From the NCBI GenBank assembly GCA_023395555.1, contig JAEWYQ010000063.1, positions 7,648-71,647 on the forward strand: a stretch of 64,000 nt of DNA. Direction: 5' to 3'. The notes under the pieces are model-generated. The model was not told the DNA's origin and searched no databases. It saw nothing but the letters and a program-made list of their open reading frames with translations. The translations under genes and the position numbers were made by a program. This DNA is from Bacillota bacterium. GTDB lineage: Bacteria > Bacillota > Clostridia > Lachnospirales > Lachnospiraceae. Each line of letters opens with the position of its first letter. Positions within the stretch are counted from its first letter, which is position 1. Shown here one piece after another: positions 41,817 through 50,617 of the stretch.

Positions 41817-43554
41817 CTTCACCCGCCTTGTTCTGTGATACATAAACTTCTCTGTAAATTTCATTGCCCGCAAGAAGCTCCTTGTGAGTTCCGATGGCAT
41901 TCACCGTACCGCCGTCCATAACAATAATGCGGTCCGCGTCTTCTACCGATGCGGTTCTCTGTGCAATGATAATCTTCGTTGTCTGAGGAATGAACTCCTT
42001 CAATGCCTTCCTGATCAGGGAGTCTGTCTTTGTATCCACGGCACTGGTAGAGTCATCCAAAATAAGTATTTTCGGTTTTTTCAGAAGGGCTCTTGCAATA
42101 CAAAGACGCTGTCTCTGTCCGCCCGAAACATTGGAGCCGCCCTGTTCGATGTGGGTATCATACTGTTCCGGGAAGCTCATAATAAAATCATGAGCCTGTG
42201 CCAGCCTGCAAGCCTCTATCAATTCTTCGTCGGTGGCTTCCTTGTTGCCCCAGCGGAGATTCTCCTTGATGGTACCGGAGAACAGCACGTTTTTTTGCAG
42301 CACCACAGATACCTGGTCACGAAGACTTTCCAAATCGTACTCCCTGACATCCGTTCCACCCACTCTGACCACACCCTCCGTCGTATCATAAAGTCGGGGA
42401 ATCAGCTGGATCAGGGAAGATTTAGAGGATCCTGTACCTCCTATGATGCCAATGGTCTCCCCTGATTTAATATGAATATTGATGTTCTGCAAGGCCATTC
42501 GCTCTGCTTTTGCAGCATATTTAAAGCTTACCCTTTCAAATTCGATGGAGCCGTCCTTTACCTTCTTGATCGAACCATCCTTTAAGGAGCTTTCCTCTGT
42601 CAATACTTCCACAATACGGTGAGCGGACTCGCTGGCAATGGTTATCATAACAAATACCATGGACAGCATCATTAAACTGCTTAAAATCTGAAAGCTGTAG
42701 GTTAACAAGCTGGAATACTGTCCCACGTCAAGGTCAAGCCCTCTTGATGTAATAATGGTATAAGAGCCGAAGGACATAACGAAGATCGTTACGGTATAAA
42801 GGCAGAATTGCATTAACGGATTGTTAAAAGCCAAAATCTTCTCCGCCTTTGTAAAATCATTGGCAACATCCGCAGCAGCCGCTTCAAATTTCTTCTTTTC
42901 ATATTCTTCTCTTACATAGGATTTTATCACTCTCATCCCTTTTACATTCTCTTGGATGGAATTGTTCAAGGTATCGTATTTTTTGAATACCCGTTTGAAT
43001 AAAGGCATTACGGTTTTAATAACAAGGGCCAGCCCAATCCCCAGAACAGGAATCACAAATAAAAATATAAATGCCATCTTCCCACCCATTACAAAGGCCA
43101 TGGTAAAGGAAAAGACCAGCATCAGCGGAAATCTTACCGCGGTACGGATAATCATCATGTAGGCATTCTGAACATTGGATACATCGGTGGTCAGCCTGGT
43201 TACTAAGGATGAGGTGGAAAAGTTATCGATATTTTCAAAGGAATAGGTTTGTATCTTATAAAAGATATCCTTTCTCAAGTTCCTGCCAAACCCGGAGGAC
43301 GCCGTCGCACAGGCATTTCCCGCCAGAACGCCAAAGGTAAGGGAAAGAGCCGCTAATACTACCAGGACTAACCCGTACCATAAAATCACACGCAGCTCGC
43401 ACCCCGCTTTAATCTCATTCACCAGCAAAGCAATAATAAAAGGAATGGTAACCTCTATTAACACTTCAAATGCAATTAGAACAGGGGTCATAATGGATGC
43501 CTTTTTAAATTCCCGTATACTCTTAGCAAGTACTTTATACATGGATCGATTCAT
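41803..43554 (-). CDS. Heterodimeric ABC exporter, subunit with a degenerate ATPase site
   Basis: 583 residues: six membrane helices then an ATPase domain. Walker A is 'GGTGSSKSS', the signature 'NVSGGQRQRLC' is canonical, but Walker B reads 'ILILDDSTSAVD', with Asp in place of the catalytic Glu. This asymmetry is the mark of heterodimeric exporters, where this subunit supplies the non-hydrolysing site. It probably exports drugs or hydrophobic peptides together with the gene at 39912. No regulator is adjacent. Confidence 0.9.
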   Translation of the reverse strand: MNRSMYKVLAKSIREFKKASIMTPVLIAFEVLIEVTIPFIIALLVNEIKAGCELRVILWYGLVLVVLAALSLTFGVLAGNACATASSGFGRNLRKDIFYKIQTYSFENIDNFSTSSLVTRLTTDVSNVQNAYMMIIRTAVRFPLMLVFSFTMAFVMGGKMAFIFLFVIPVLGIGLALVIKTVMPLFKRVFKKYDTLNNSIQENVKGMRVIKSYVREEYEKKKFEAAAADVANDFTKAEKILAFNNPLMQFCLYTVTIFVMSFGSYTIITSRGLDLDVGQYSSLLTYSFQILSSLMMLSMVFVMITIASESAHRIVEVLTEESSLKDGSIKKVKDGSIEFERVSFKYAAKAERMALQNINIHIKSGETIGIIGGTGSSKSSLIQLIPRLYDTTEGVVRVGGTDVREYDLESLRDQVSVVLQKNVLFSGTIKENLRWGNKEATDEELIEACRLAQAHDFIMSFPEQYDTHIEQGGSNVSGGQRQRLCIARALLKKPKILILDDSTSAVDTKTDSLIRKALKEFIPQTTKIIIAQRTASVEDADRIIVMDGGTVNAIGTHKELLAGNEIYREVYVSQNKAGEDDEQ

Positions 43555-43597
43555 CTCCTTTATATGTTTCCGGCATCAAATACATAAATGAAAGAAA

Positions 43598-43640
43598 GCA
43601 AAAAAGCGTAAGTAGATTGTAAAATCCGGGCTTACGCAAA
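43598..43640 (-). terminator. Intrinsic terminator of the gdhA operon
   Basis: On the minus strand GCGTAAG...CTTACGC (43604-43635, 7-bp arms) is followed by TTTTTTG. It lies about 105 bp after the stop of the 1044-residue protein. Confidence 0.7.
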
Positions 43641-43740
43641 AGAATAGCTTAAGATGCCACTTCATGCTATTTTACTATATAAACTTTTATATTTCAATAA
43701 GAATATCCTACAGAAATTGACCAGAAATTGGCTATTCTCC

Positions 43741-46700
43741 TTAATCCCTGATGCGAAGGGGAAAAGCAGGGTCATAAACAGAATTTATTTTTAAGGCATA
43801 AGAAGTTTTATCCGCAATGTCCTGATCCGTGACATAATGAATATCCAAAAGCCCATTGGACTGATATCCGGTTTTCAAATAATTCATTTGCGATAAAGCC
43901 ATGCTCCAGCCCTCAAGCCAGTTAGCAAGCTGCTCCTTCTGCGCATCGTTGCCGTCAAAATGAAGAATCAGATCAATATCACTATTGCATCTGGCCGAAC
44001 AGTTATTGGTACTTCCAAAGAGATAGATGCCCTTTACTCCATAAGCATGCATATCCATTCCCGCGGCTACCTGTTCCGCCATATAATGGCGCCATTTCCA
44101 GCCATAGTCTTCCTTATTATCTTCTATGCCCTCTGCTCCAGCCTGCTCAAATCCGGATATCTGCGCAGACCTGGAAGGGGAATCGAGATAGGCTATGGCT
44201 TTTTCCAGATCCGCATTCATTAAGACCACCAGCTCTTTATCGGAACAGGCTTCCTCTACCTGGATGACCCGAATCACACGGCTTAAATGGGCGTAGGACG
44301 GAAGCATCTCCTCCAGGAAATTTTTCTTATTGGAAAAGAAGGATTTATTAAAAATAATATGCTTATCTTCCGGATACAAGGGAAGGTACTTAATATTTTC
44401 TTCCACCAGATCCTGAAAAAAATGCGTACCAAAGGAAAGCTCCGGCTGGAACCTTGATTCCTTTGCTGCAATTTCAATGAGCATGGCTGTATTATTGATA
44501 TCCGAGTAGGCAACAGGTACTCCCAGCTTAATGTCGCCGCGGCTCCCCCAGCGTCCCGGCCCCATTAAAATAAAGCTTTTCCGGGGAAGGATGCTGTTCA
44601 GATGGCTGACCGCATATGCCACATTCACTAAATCCTCCCGCTTCTCCAGCGCCGAGTATTGTGCCGGGTCCACATAGATTACCGTCTTGATCCCGGTAAC
44701 CTTTCCGTTGGAAATAAACTTATCTGCCGTAAAAACTGTCTTATGGTAAGAAATGTCGGGAGGAATAGCAACGGGCTTATTATCATAATTCCTGCTTTGG
44801 GGACGGCATTGCAGCAGGTAAAGGCTGTCGCCGTCACTGGCAAACTCGATGTCTACGGGATACCCCAGCTTCTCCTTCAGCAGAACCAGGACGGACTGGA
44901 TCTGCTTTATCATGGAGGTGTTTCGGATCAGATGGTCAAAGGTGATGACCAGCTCGTCCGATTTGAAATTCGCCGTGAGAGAATTCACGCCAACCAGAAT
45001 GTCCTCCTTCCTTATAGAAGCGACATAATTAATATGAGGTATCTGATTTCCGTATTCCTTGATCACCTGAGCAATGGGGAGGGTTAGAAAACGGTTATTT
45101 TCCACATCCAACACATCCATCTTCTGGGGTGAATACCTGACCAGATCTTCAGCCGAATGATTTACCGGAAGGTTTGGCTGTCCCGGAGAAATCAGAATCG
45201 GATAATCATCTCCAATTCGATCCACCGCTCTGGTTCCCAGCCCCATGACCATCCGCAGCAGCCCATCCTCCCTCTTGATTCTGGGGGACCAGCGAAGCTC
45301 ATTATTGCTAAAGGCAACTCCGGCATAGAGGGGGAAGAAATAAGGCCCTACCCTGGTTCCCGCCACCTCCTGGATCATAATGCCCATATGCTCGGAACAG
45401 TCGATTAAATTGCGCTCCTTCCGGTATTGGATGGAATCCGGGTTAAACAAGGACGCATAGACCTCCAGGATGCTTTCCGCCAGTTGCTGAAGTCTCTGGG
45501 CCTTTGTACCTGTGTTGGTGATAAAAAGGCTTTTATATTTCCCGGAAAAGGAAGTGTCCACCTGATCCTCCAATACACTGGAGGACCGGACAATCAGAGG
45601 CTTCCCCTCGCAGCTGTCCAGAATTTGTCCCAGCTCGTTTAAAATGTAAGAGGAAAACTTAGAATTCTTCATCATTTGAATAATCCGTGGGTAGCTGGTC
45701 CGTATCTCAAGAATATCCCGGTATTTATGCTCGTTCAGTTCATCCAGGCCGTTCCGCTCAATGAGATTGGATAACTCATCGGAGGTAATATACCAGGTCT
45801 TAGGAGCCTTGATCCTGGAAAACTCCGGATTATCCTTACTATGGGCGGATATAATCTGATTGGCAATAAAGAAGCCCGTGCCCTTGCCTCCTATTTTTCC
45901 GATGCTTTTGGGAGAACAGACCACATTATCAAGAAGATTGCAGAGTGCTTCGATGGATATGTATTTTTGCGCATTGGCCACCATGGTTGGTTTATCGGTG
46001 AGAAATCTCTGTATTAATTCCACCGTCAGCCATCGTTTCGTAGCCTCACTCACCATTTCATTGCCTTTGACGGCATTCATATACTGGGACAGCGCATGGG
46101 TAATATCCTTTAAATCCGCATCCTTCTTATCGATTTTTTTAATAAGCTCATAGGTTTTCCCCTGATAAATCCATAAGCTGATGTAATTATAAATCGACGC
46201 ATCCTCCAGACAGGAGCCGGCATAGCAAAAGAGAAGCTGGCTCAGTCGGGTAACATCAAAGGCAGGCAGGGTTTCCAGAGGGAAATTAATCTCACCCTGG
46301 ATTCTGTATTTCTTCCAGTCCATCCGGTCAAAAATATCGTCCACCAGACTGGGACTGGTTGCGGCAAGGAGGGCAAGCATCTTTTCACACACATAGAGGA
46401 GCATGTCCCGGTTTGTATTCTGCAGCAAGGTGATAATGGCTTCCCAATCCCCGCGAAACCGGTTCTTCGGCTGAAAGTTTACCTTAAAAAGCCTCTCCGC
46501 AATGCGGTTGGCAATGGTATCTAACAGCTTCTGTTCTTCCGGAAGAAAGATACGCTCTTTATTATGGAAGATATGCTTCGGATATATTGCCTTAATCCAT
46601 CCCCGGGTTACTCCGTTGAGCACAATTTCGGACTGCAGGGTATCGCCGTCTGCCATGACGGGCTTCGCCGCATACATCTGACCATCCAGCATAATGTATA

Positions 46701-46875
46701 CCGAGCAGTCCTTATAGTCATGAAAGCCCACCGGGGTTACTTCCGCGATTTTAAATAAACTGTCCGAAAGGGAAGGGGCGGCCAGAGCTTCATCCACCAG
46801 GTAGAAGCATTCCAGCTCCTTGGCTCTTTCTACCAGAACATCCATGTCTTGATCCTTAAATCGATTCATCTCCAT
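43741..46875 (-). CDS. GAF / PEP-synthase-like ATP-grasp / nucleotidyltransferase fusion protein
   Basis: 1044 residues. Residues 1-130 look like a GAF sensor domain. About 325-735 form a PPDK/PEP-synthase N-terminal ATP-grasp ('IGGKGTGFFIAN', 'PLIVRSSSVLEDQ', 'GLGTRAVDRIGDDYP', and 'YPVDIEFASDGDSLYLLQCR' at the ATP site). About 735-890 is an unfamiliar segment with 'ILMGPGRWGSRG'. The C-terminus (about 955-1044) has a nucleotidyltransferase core 'YLFGSTNNCSARCNSDIDLI'. The phospho-His swivel domain and PEP-binding barrel are absent, so it is neither PEP synthase nor PPDK. It is 31 bp downstream of gdhA and shares its promoter and terminator, so it may act on or with glutamate metabolism. Function unknown. 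Confidence 0.75.
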   Translation of the reverse strand: MEMNRFKDQDMDVLVERAKELECFYLVDEALAAPSLSDSLFKIAEVTPVGFHDYKDCSVYIMLDGQMYAAKPVMADGDTLQSEIVLNGVTRGWIKAIYPKHIFHNKERIFLPEEQKLLDTIANRIAERLFKVNFQPKNRFRGDWEAIITLLQNTNRDMLLYVCEKMLALLAATSPSLVDDIFDRMDWKKYRIQGEINFPLETLPAFDVTRLSQLLFCYAGSCLEDASIYNYISLWIYQGKTYELIKKIDKKDADLKDITHALSQYMNAVKGNEMVSEATKRWLTVELIQRFLTDKPTMVANAQKYISIEALCNLLDNVVCSPKSIGKIGGKGTGFFIANQIISAHSKDNPEFSRIKAPKTWYITSDELSNLIERNGLDELNEHKYRDILEIRTSYPRIIQMMKNSKFSSYILNELGQILDSCEGKPLIVRSSSVLEDQVDTSFSGKYKSLFITNTGTKAQRLQQLAESILEVYASLFNPDSIQYRKERNLIDCSEHMGIMIQEVAGTRVGPYFFPLYAGVAFSNNELRWSPRIKREDGLLRMVMGLGTRAVDRIGDDYPILISPGQPNLPVNHSAEDLVRYSPQKMDVLDVENNRFLTLPIAQVIKEYGNQIPHINYVASIRKEDILVGVNSLTANFKSDELVITFDHLIRNTSMIKQIQSVLVLLKEKLGYPVDIEFASDGDSLYLLQCRPQSRNYDNKPVAIPPDISYHKTVFTADKFISNGKVTGIKTVIYVDPAQYSALEKREDLVNVAYAVSHLNSILPRKSFILMGPGRWGSRGDIKLGVPVAYSDINNTAMLIEIAAKESRFQPELSFGTHFFQDLVEENIKYLPLYPEDKHIIFNKSFFSNKKNFLEEMLPSYAHLSRVIRVIQVEEACSDKELVVLMNADLEKAIAYLDSPSRSAQISGFEQAGAEGIEDNKEDYGWKWRHYMAEQVAAGMDMHAYGVKGIYLFGSTNNCSARCNSDIDLILHFDGNDAQKEQLANWLEGWSMALSQMNYLKTGYQSNGLLDIHYVTDQDIADKTSYALKINSVYDPAFPLRIRD

Positions 46876-46906
46876 TACCCCTTCACTTAAGAATAGAAAA
46901 GGACTA

Positions 46907-48193
46907 TTACACCCATCCTCGAAGCTTTACTGCATCCGCCACACGATTAATGGCAATTACATATGCGGCATCCCGCATGTATAAGCCTTTTTCTGATGCA
47001 AGGCTATGTACCGCATGGAAGGCGCTGGTCATCTTGAAATCCAGCTTCTCCAGAACCTCCTCCTTCGGCCAGAAATAGTTCATATTGCATTGGATTTGCT
47101 CAAAATAGCTGCAGGTAACGCCGCCGGCATTGCATAAGAAATCAGGAATCAGATAAATATTTCTTGCTTTAATCAATTCATCCGCATCCGGTGTGGTCGG
47201 ACCGTTGGCGCCTTCGCATATTACCTTTACCTTGCTGCTGATTCGGTCAAAGGCCGCCGGTGTAATCTGATTCTCCAAGGCACAGGGAAGAAGAATATCC
47301 ACCTCCTGGGCAATCCAGTCCTCACCGGGAAGAACCTCACATCCAAGCTTCTGAGCCTTCTCTTTATCAATGGTTCCATAGCTGTCCTTGATGCTGACCA
47401 TCTCTTCCACATCGAGCCCCTGGAGCTTTCGGAAGGTGTAGGATTTCTTATCCTTATTGTCCCAGCAGGAAACAGCCACAAGCTTGCCGCCCAGGCTGGT
47501 ATAAAGGCGTGCCGCGTATTCCGCGACATTACCGAAGCCCTGAATGCTGGCTGTGCTGGTTGTTATGTCAATATTCAGTGCCTTCAAGGCCTCTCTTAAG
47601 GTATAAACCACGCCATAGCCAGTGGCTTCCTTACGTCCCAGAGAACCGCCCATTCCCACCGGCTTGCCGGTGATGGCTCCCGGATAATGTCCGCCGTGAA
47701 TCGCTTCGTATTCATCCATCATCCAGAGCATATGCTGCCCATTGGTCATAACGTCCGGTGCGGGTACATCGGAGATGGGTCCCATGTTTCTGGAAAGCTG
47801 TCTGATATAACCGCGGCATAATCTCTCCTGCTCACCCAAGGAAAGATTATGGGGGTCACAAATCACGCCGCCCTTCCCTCCTCCCAGAGGAATATCTACT
47901 ACCGCGCATTTCCATGTCATCCACATGGAAAGTGCCTTGATGGTATCAACAGTTTCCTGGGGATGGAAGCGAATTCCTCCCTTTGCCGGTCCCCTGGCAT
48001 CATTATGCTGAATACGGTAACCATTAAATACCTTTGTCGATCCGTCATCCATCCTTACCGGAATTGTGAAATGATATTCACGGCTGGGCTGACGAAGCAA
48101 TTGACGGGTTGCCTGATCCAAATCAAGCTTGTCCGCCACATTGTCAAATTGAAGCTGTGCTGTTTCATACGGATTGTAAGAATTTTGTCCCAT
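46907..48193 (-). CDS. gdhA: Glutamate dehydrogenase (Glu/Leu/Phe/Val family)
   Basis: 428 residues, typical for hexameric clostridial/bacillar NAD-linked GDH. Visible are 'GYRIQHNDARGPAKGGIRFHP', split by the substrate Lys region 'MWMTWKCAVVDIPLGGGKGG' with the catalytic Lys, then 'PAPDVMTN' and the Rossmann segment 'ASIQGFGNVAEYAA'. It interconverts glutamate with 2-oxoglutarate and ammonia. The ATG at 48193 has AAGGAG upstream, and the promoter at 48272-48299 is close to consensus. It is first in a two-gene operon with the ATP-grasp/nucleotidyltransferase fusion. Confidence 0.95.
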   Translation of the reverse strand: MGQNSYNPYETAQLQFDNVADKLDLDQATRQLLRQPSREYHFTIPVRMDDGSTKVFNGYRIQHNDARGPAKGGIRFHPQETVDTIKALSMWMTWKCAVVDIPLGGGKGGVICDPHNLSLGEQERLCRGYIRQLSRNMGPISDVPAPDVMTNGQHMLWMMDEYEAIHGGHYPGAITGKPVGMGGSLGRKEATGYGVVYTLREALKALNIDITTSTASIQGFGNVAEYAARLYTSLGGKLVAVSCWDNKDKKSYTFRKLQGLDVEEMVSIKDSYGTIDKEKAQKLGCEVLPGEDWIAQEVDILLPCALENQITPAAFDRISSKVKVICEGANGPTTPDADELIKARNIYLIPDFLCNAGGVTCSYFEQIQCNMNYFWPKEEVLEKLDFKMTSAFHAVHSLASEKGLYMRDAAYVIAINRVADAVKLRGWV

Positions 48194-48271
48194 AGTATCT
48201 CCTTGTCCAGATTGTTAATTTTTTATCAATCGTAAGTGCGGCCTTGCTCTCGTCTTCGATGATATATAAAG

Positions 48272-48299
48272 ATTATACCTCAAATATTTCTAATGTCAA
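48272..48299 (-). promoter_or_regulatory. Perfect sigma-A promoter of gdhA
   Basis: Minus-strand TTGACA (48294-48299), a 16-bp spacer and TATAAT (48272-48277). Both hexamers match consensus. The leader to the ATG is about 70 bp. Confidence 0.85.
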
Positions 48300-48335
48300 C
48301 GGCTTCCAGTAAGCTTTTTCCGCAAACAAATTTTA

Positions 48336-48372
48336 CGGGTCAAAACCAGCGCTCTCCACTGATTTTGACCCG
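48336..48372. terminator. Hairpin between the sugar transporter operon and gdhA
   Basis: CGGGTCAAAA (48336-48345) pairs perfectly with TTTTGACCCG (48363-48372). It lies about 56 bp after the last transporter gene on the minus strand; the T-run after it is weak, so termination strength is uncertain. Confidence 0.55.
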
Positions 48373-48427
48373 CGGTCAATTCCTGTTTTTTCCTTGCCAT
48401 ATGATATGGAGGAGCTCTTACCTCTGC

Positions 48428-49510
48428 CTATTTCCTCTTCCGGGAGCAAATGACACTCTGAAGTACAATAAAGAAACAGAGCATCGCTGCGCGTGTGATC
48501 TGCGGCCACCATGGATCCTGGCTTCCGATTGCGGTGACCACCAGCAATACGATCCCGCTTGCCAATACGCCGAATAAAGTGCCGAAGATATTACCCACAC
48601 CGCCGGTAAGCAGGGTTCCTCCAATAATGGATGCGGCAATCGCGTCCATCTCAAGCCCCGTCGCCTGCTGAACCGAGCCGGACCGGGTGTGGAAAAGGTA
48701 CAGGAACCCGCCGATCCCTGCCAGCAGACCGCAGAGCAAATGAGCATAAAACTTGGTTCTTCTGATGTTTATCCCTAACATCAGGGCGCTTTGGGAGTTC
48801 CCGCCCACAGCGTAGAAGCTGCGTCCCAGCTTCGTCTTCTTCAGCAGCCAAAACATGAAGCAGACAATAATCAGCGCTACCACAACGCCGTATTCCAGCT
48901 TTGACTGAATTAAGATTCCCTTCTTATTGATATCGCCTAGAAAAGGGATCATGATCCGTGCACCCGATAGCTTCTCAAAACCTGCATTATCAACCTGTAT
49001 CTGATTGACTTCGATCAGGGCAACCAGCCCCCGGCCCAGGAACATGCCTGCCAGGGTAACGATAAAGGGCTGCATCTCCAGATACGCGACAAGAAATCCC
49101 TGAACCGCACCAAATAAGAGGCCAATTGCCAGAGCCAGCATAAGGGCTGTAAAAAAGTTAAAGCCATAATTGTTAAGGCAAACGATACAAGCCGTACAAA
49201 TAAGTGCGGTGGAACCGCCTACGGAGATATCAATGCTGCCGGTTATCATAACGACCGAAAGTCCGCAGGCAATGACGATCAGCGCGGCATTTTCGTTGAA
49301 GAGGTTAAAAAACATCTGAATTTTGCTGAACCCTTTATCTCCAAGGAAGAGAATGGAGAGCACATAGATTGCAATAAACAGTGAAATTGTAATGGTCAGC
49401 AGGAAGGCGGTATCCGTCAGAGGCTCCCTGCGCTTTAACCTGCTCTGAACAACTCCGGCAGCCTTGTTTCCCTGCACTTTATTTCCTCCAGCCTTATTTA
49501 AATTCCGCAT
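48428..49510 (-). CDS. yjfF: Sugar ABC transporter permease (YjfF-like)
   Basis: 360 residues with about 8-10 membrane helices of the BPD_transp_2 (RbsC) type: 'NENAALIVIACGLSVVMITGSIDISVGG' is split over one helix and loop, followed by 'GMFLGRGLVALI' and 'LMLGINIRRTKFYAHLLCG'. It starts 1 bp before the upstream permease ends, so the two are coupled. It forms the heterodimeric channel with the gene at 49511. The four-gene order and the binding protein resemble the galactofuranose system ytfQ-ytfR-ytfT-yjfF. Confidence 0.88.
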   Translation of the reverse strand: MRNLNKAGGNKVQGNKAAGVVQSRLKRREPLTDTAFLLTITISLFIAIYVLSILFLGDKGFSKIQMFFNLFNENAALIVIACGLSVVMITGSIDISVGGSTALICTACIVCLNNYGFNFFTALMLALAIGLLFGAVQGFLVAYLEMQPFIVTLAGMFLGRGLVALIEVNQIQVDNAGFEKLSGARIMIPFLGDINKKGILIQSKLEYGVVVALIIVCFMFWLLKKTKLGRSFYAVGGNSQSALMLGINIRRTKFYAHLLCGLLAGIGGFLYLFHTRSGSVQQATGLEMDAIAASIIGGTLLTGGVGNIFGTLFGVLASGIVLLVVTAIGSQDPWWPQITRAAMLCFFIVLQSVICSRKRK

Positions 49511-50617
49511 CTAGCCCCGCTCCTTTCCGTTATCCGCAGCCCGTTTTGAAGTTATCATCTTGTTGCTGAACAGACTTTTGACCATCGGTGTTTGGATTGC
49601 CACAAGCACAATGATGATAACCGCTTTGAAAACAGGCACAGCGTTAGTGTTGACATTCAGGGTAGTCAGCATCGAGGTAAGAGTCTGGATGGTGTAGGCC
49701 CCGATAATCGAGCCTGCCATGTTAAATTTGCCGCCGCCAAGAGAATTGCCTCCAAGGGCGACTGCCAATATTACATCCATTTCAATGCTGGGCACGATGG
49801 TATACGGATTTACCGTCTGCACTCTGCTGGACTGAACGAAACCGGCGATCCCGACGCAAAAGCCCAAAATAACAAAGGTCATAAACTTGATCAGCGAAGG
49901 ATTTAGACCGTTTAAGCTTGAGGATTTATCATTCATGCCCACCGCCTTGGTGTATAGACCCAGATTCGTTTTTTTCAGCGCGAGATAGGTGACTCCAACG
50001 ACGGCAATCGTAATGAGGATCGGCACCGGAATTGGGAAGCCAGGAATAAAGTTGCCGTAATATCGGAAGGCGCTGGCCGCTTTGGGTTTCAGTCCTCCCA
50101 TGGCCATGGAGCCGATGGACCGGCCTGCTGTGAAGAGTATGAGGGTTGCTACCATGGGCTGTATATTGAATTTTGAAACAAGAATGCCGTTAAAAGCTCC
50201 GCAGGCCATTCCGGCAAGACAGCCCAGTAAGAGGGCAACGATGACCGGTGCATGCAACTGGGCAGGCTGTGTTTCCGTCCCGCAAAGAACCCGCATAATT
50301 ACCCCGCCGACGATGGCGACTGTAGCGCCTATGCTGATGTCCTGTCCTCTGGAGGATGCCGTAACGAGGGTCATTCCAATGGCAAGTATGACCAGCTCCG
50401 TGGCGTTATTCAGAATATTGACCAAATTTCCTACCAGGACAGGGTTCCCCAAGCTGTCCCTGCCAAGGCTGATTTTTAGAAAGCCTGGATTAATGAATAT
50501 ATTAATCAATAAAAGAAAGGCAAGAAACACAATGGGGATAAATAATCGATGCCTGGTCAATGCTTTAAGAACCGATGCAGAGCGGCCTGTATCAGATGGA
50601 TTACTGTTTCTGCTCAT
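49511..50617 (-). CDS. ytfT: Sugar ABC transporter permease (YtfT-like)
   Basis: 368 residues, RbsC-type permease with 'GMTLVTASSRGQDISIGATVAIVG' around helix three and 'AVGMNDKSSSLNGLNPSLIKF' in the cytoplasmic coupling loop. The first 25 residues are cytosolic and polar. Its ATG lies within the 3' end of the ATPase gene (17-bp overlap), with GGGGGAG about 10 nt upstream. It pairs with the YjfF-like permease. Confidence 0.88.
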   Translation of the reverse strand: MSRNSNPSDTGRSASVLKALTRHRLFIPIVFLAFLLLINIFINPGFLKISLGRDSLGNPVLVGNLVNILNNATELVILAIGMTLVTASSRGQDISIGATVAIVGGVIMRVLCGTETQPAQLHAPVIVALLLGCLAGMACGAFNGILVSKFNIQPMVATLILFTAGRSIGSMAMGGLKPKAASAFRYYGNFIPGFPIPVPILITIAVVGVTYLALKKTNLGLYTKAVGMNDKSSSLNGLNPSLIKFMTFVILGFCVGIAGFVQSSRVQTVNPYTIVPSIEMDVILAVALGGNSLGGGKFNMAGSIIGAYTIQTLTSMLTTLNVNTNAVPVFKAVIIIVLVAIQTPMVKSLFSNKMITSKRAADNGKERG

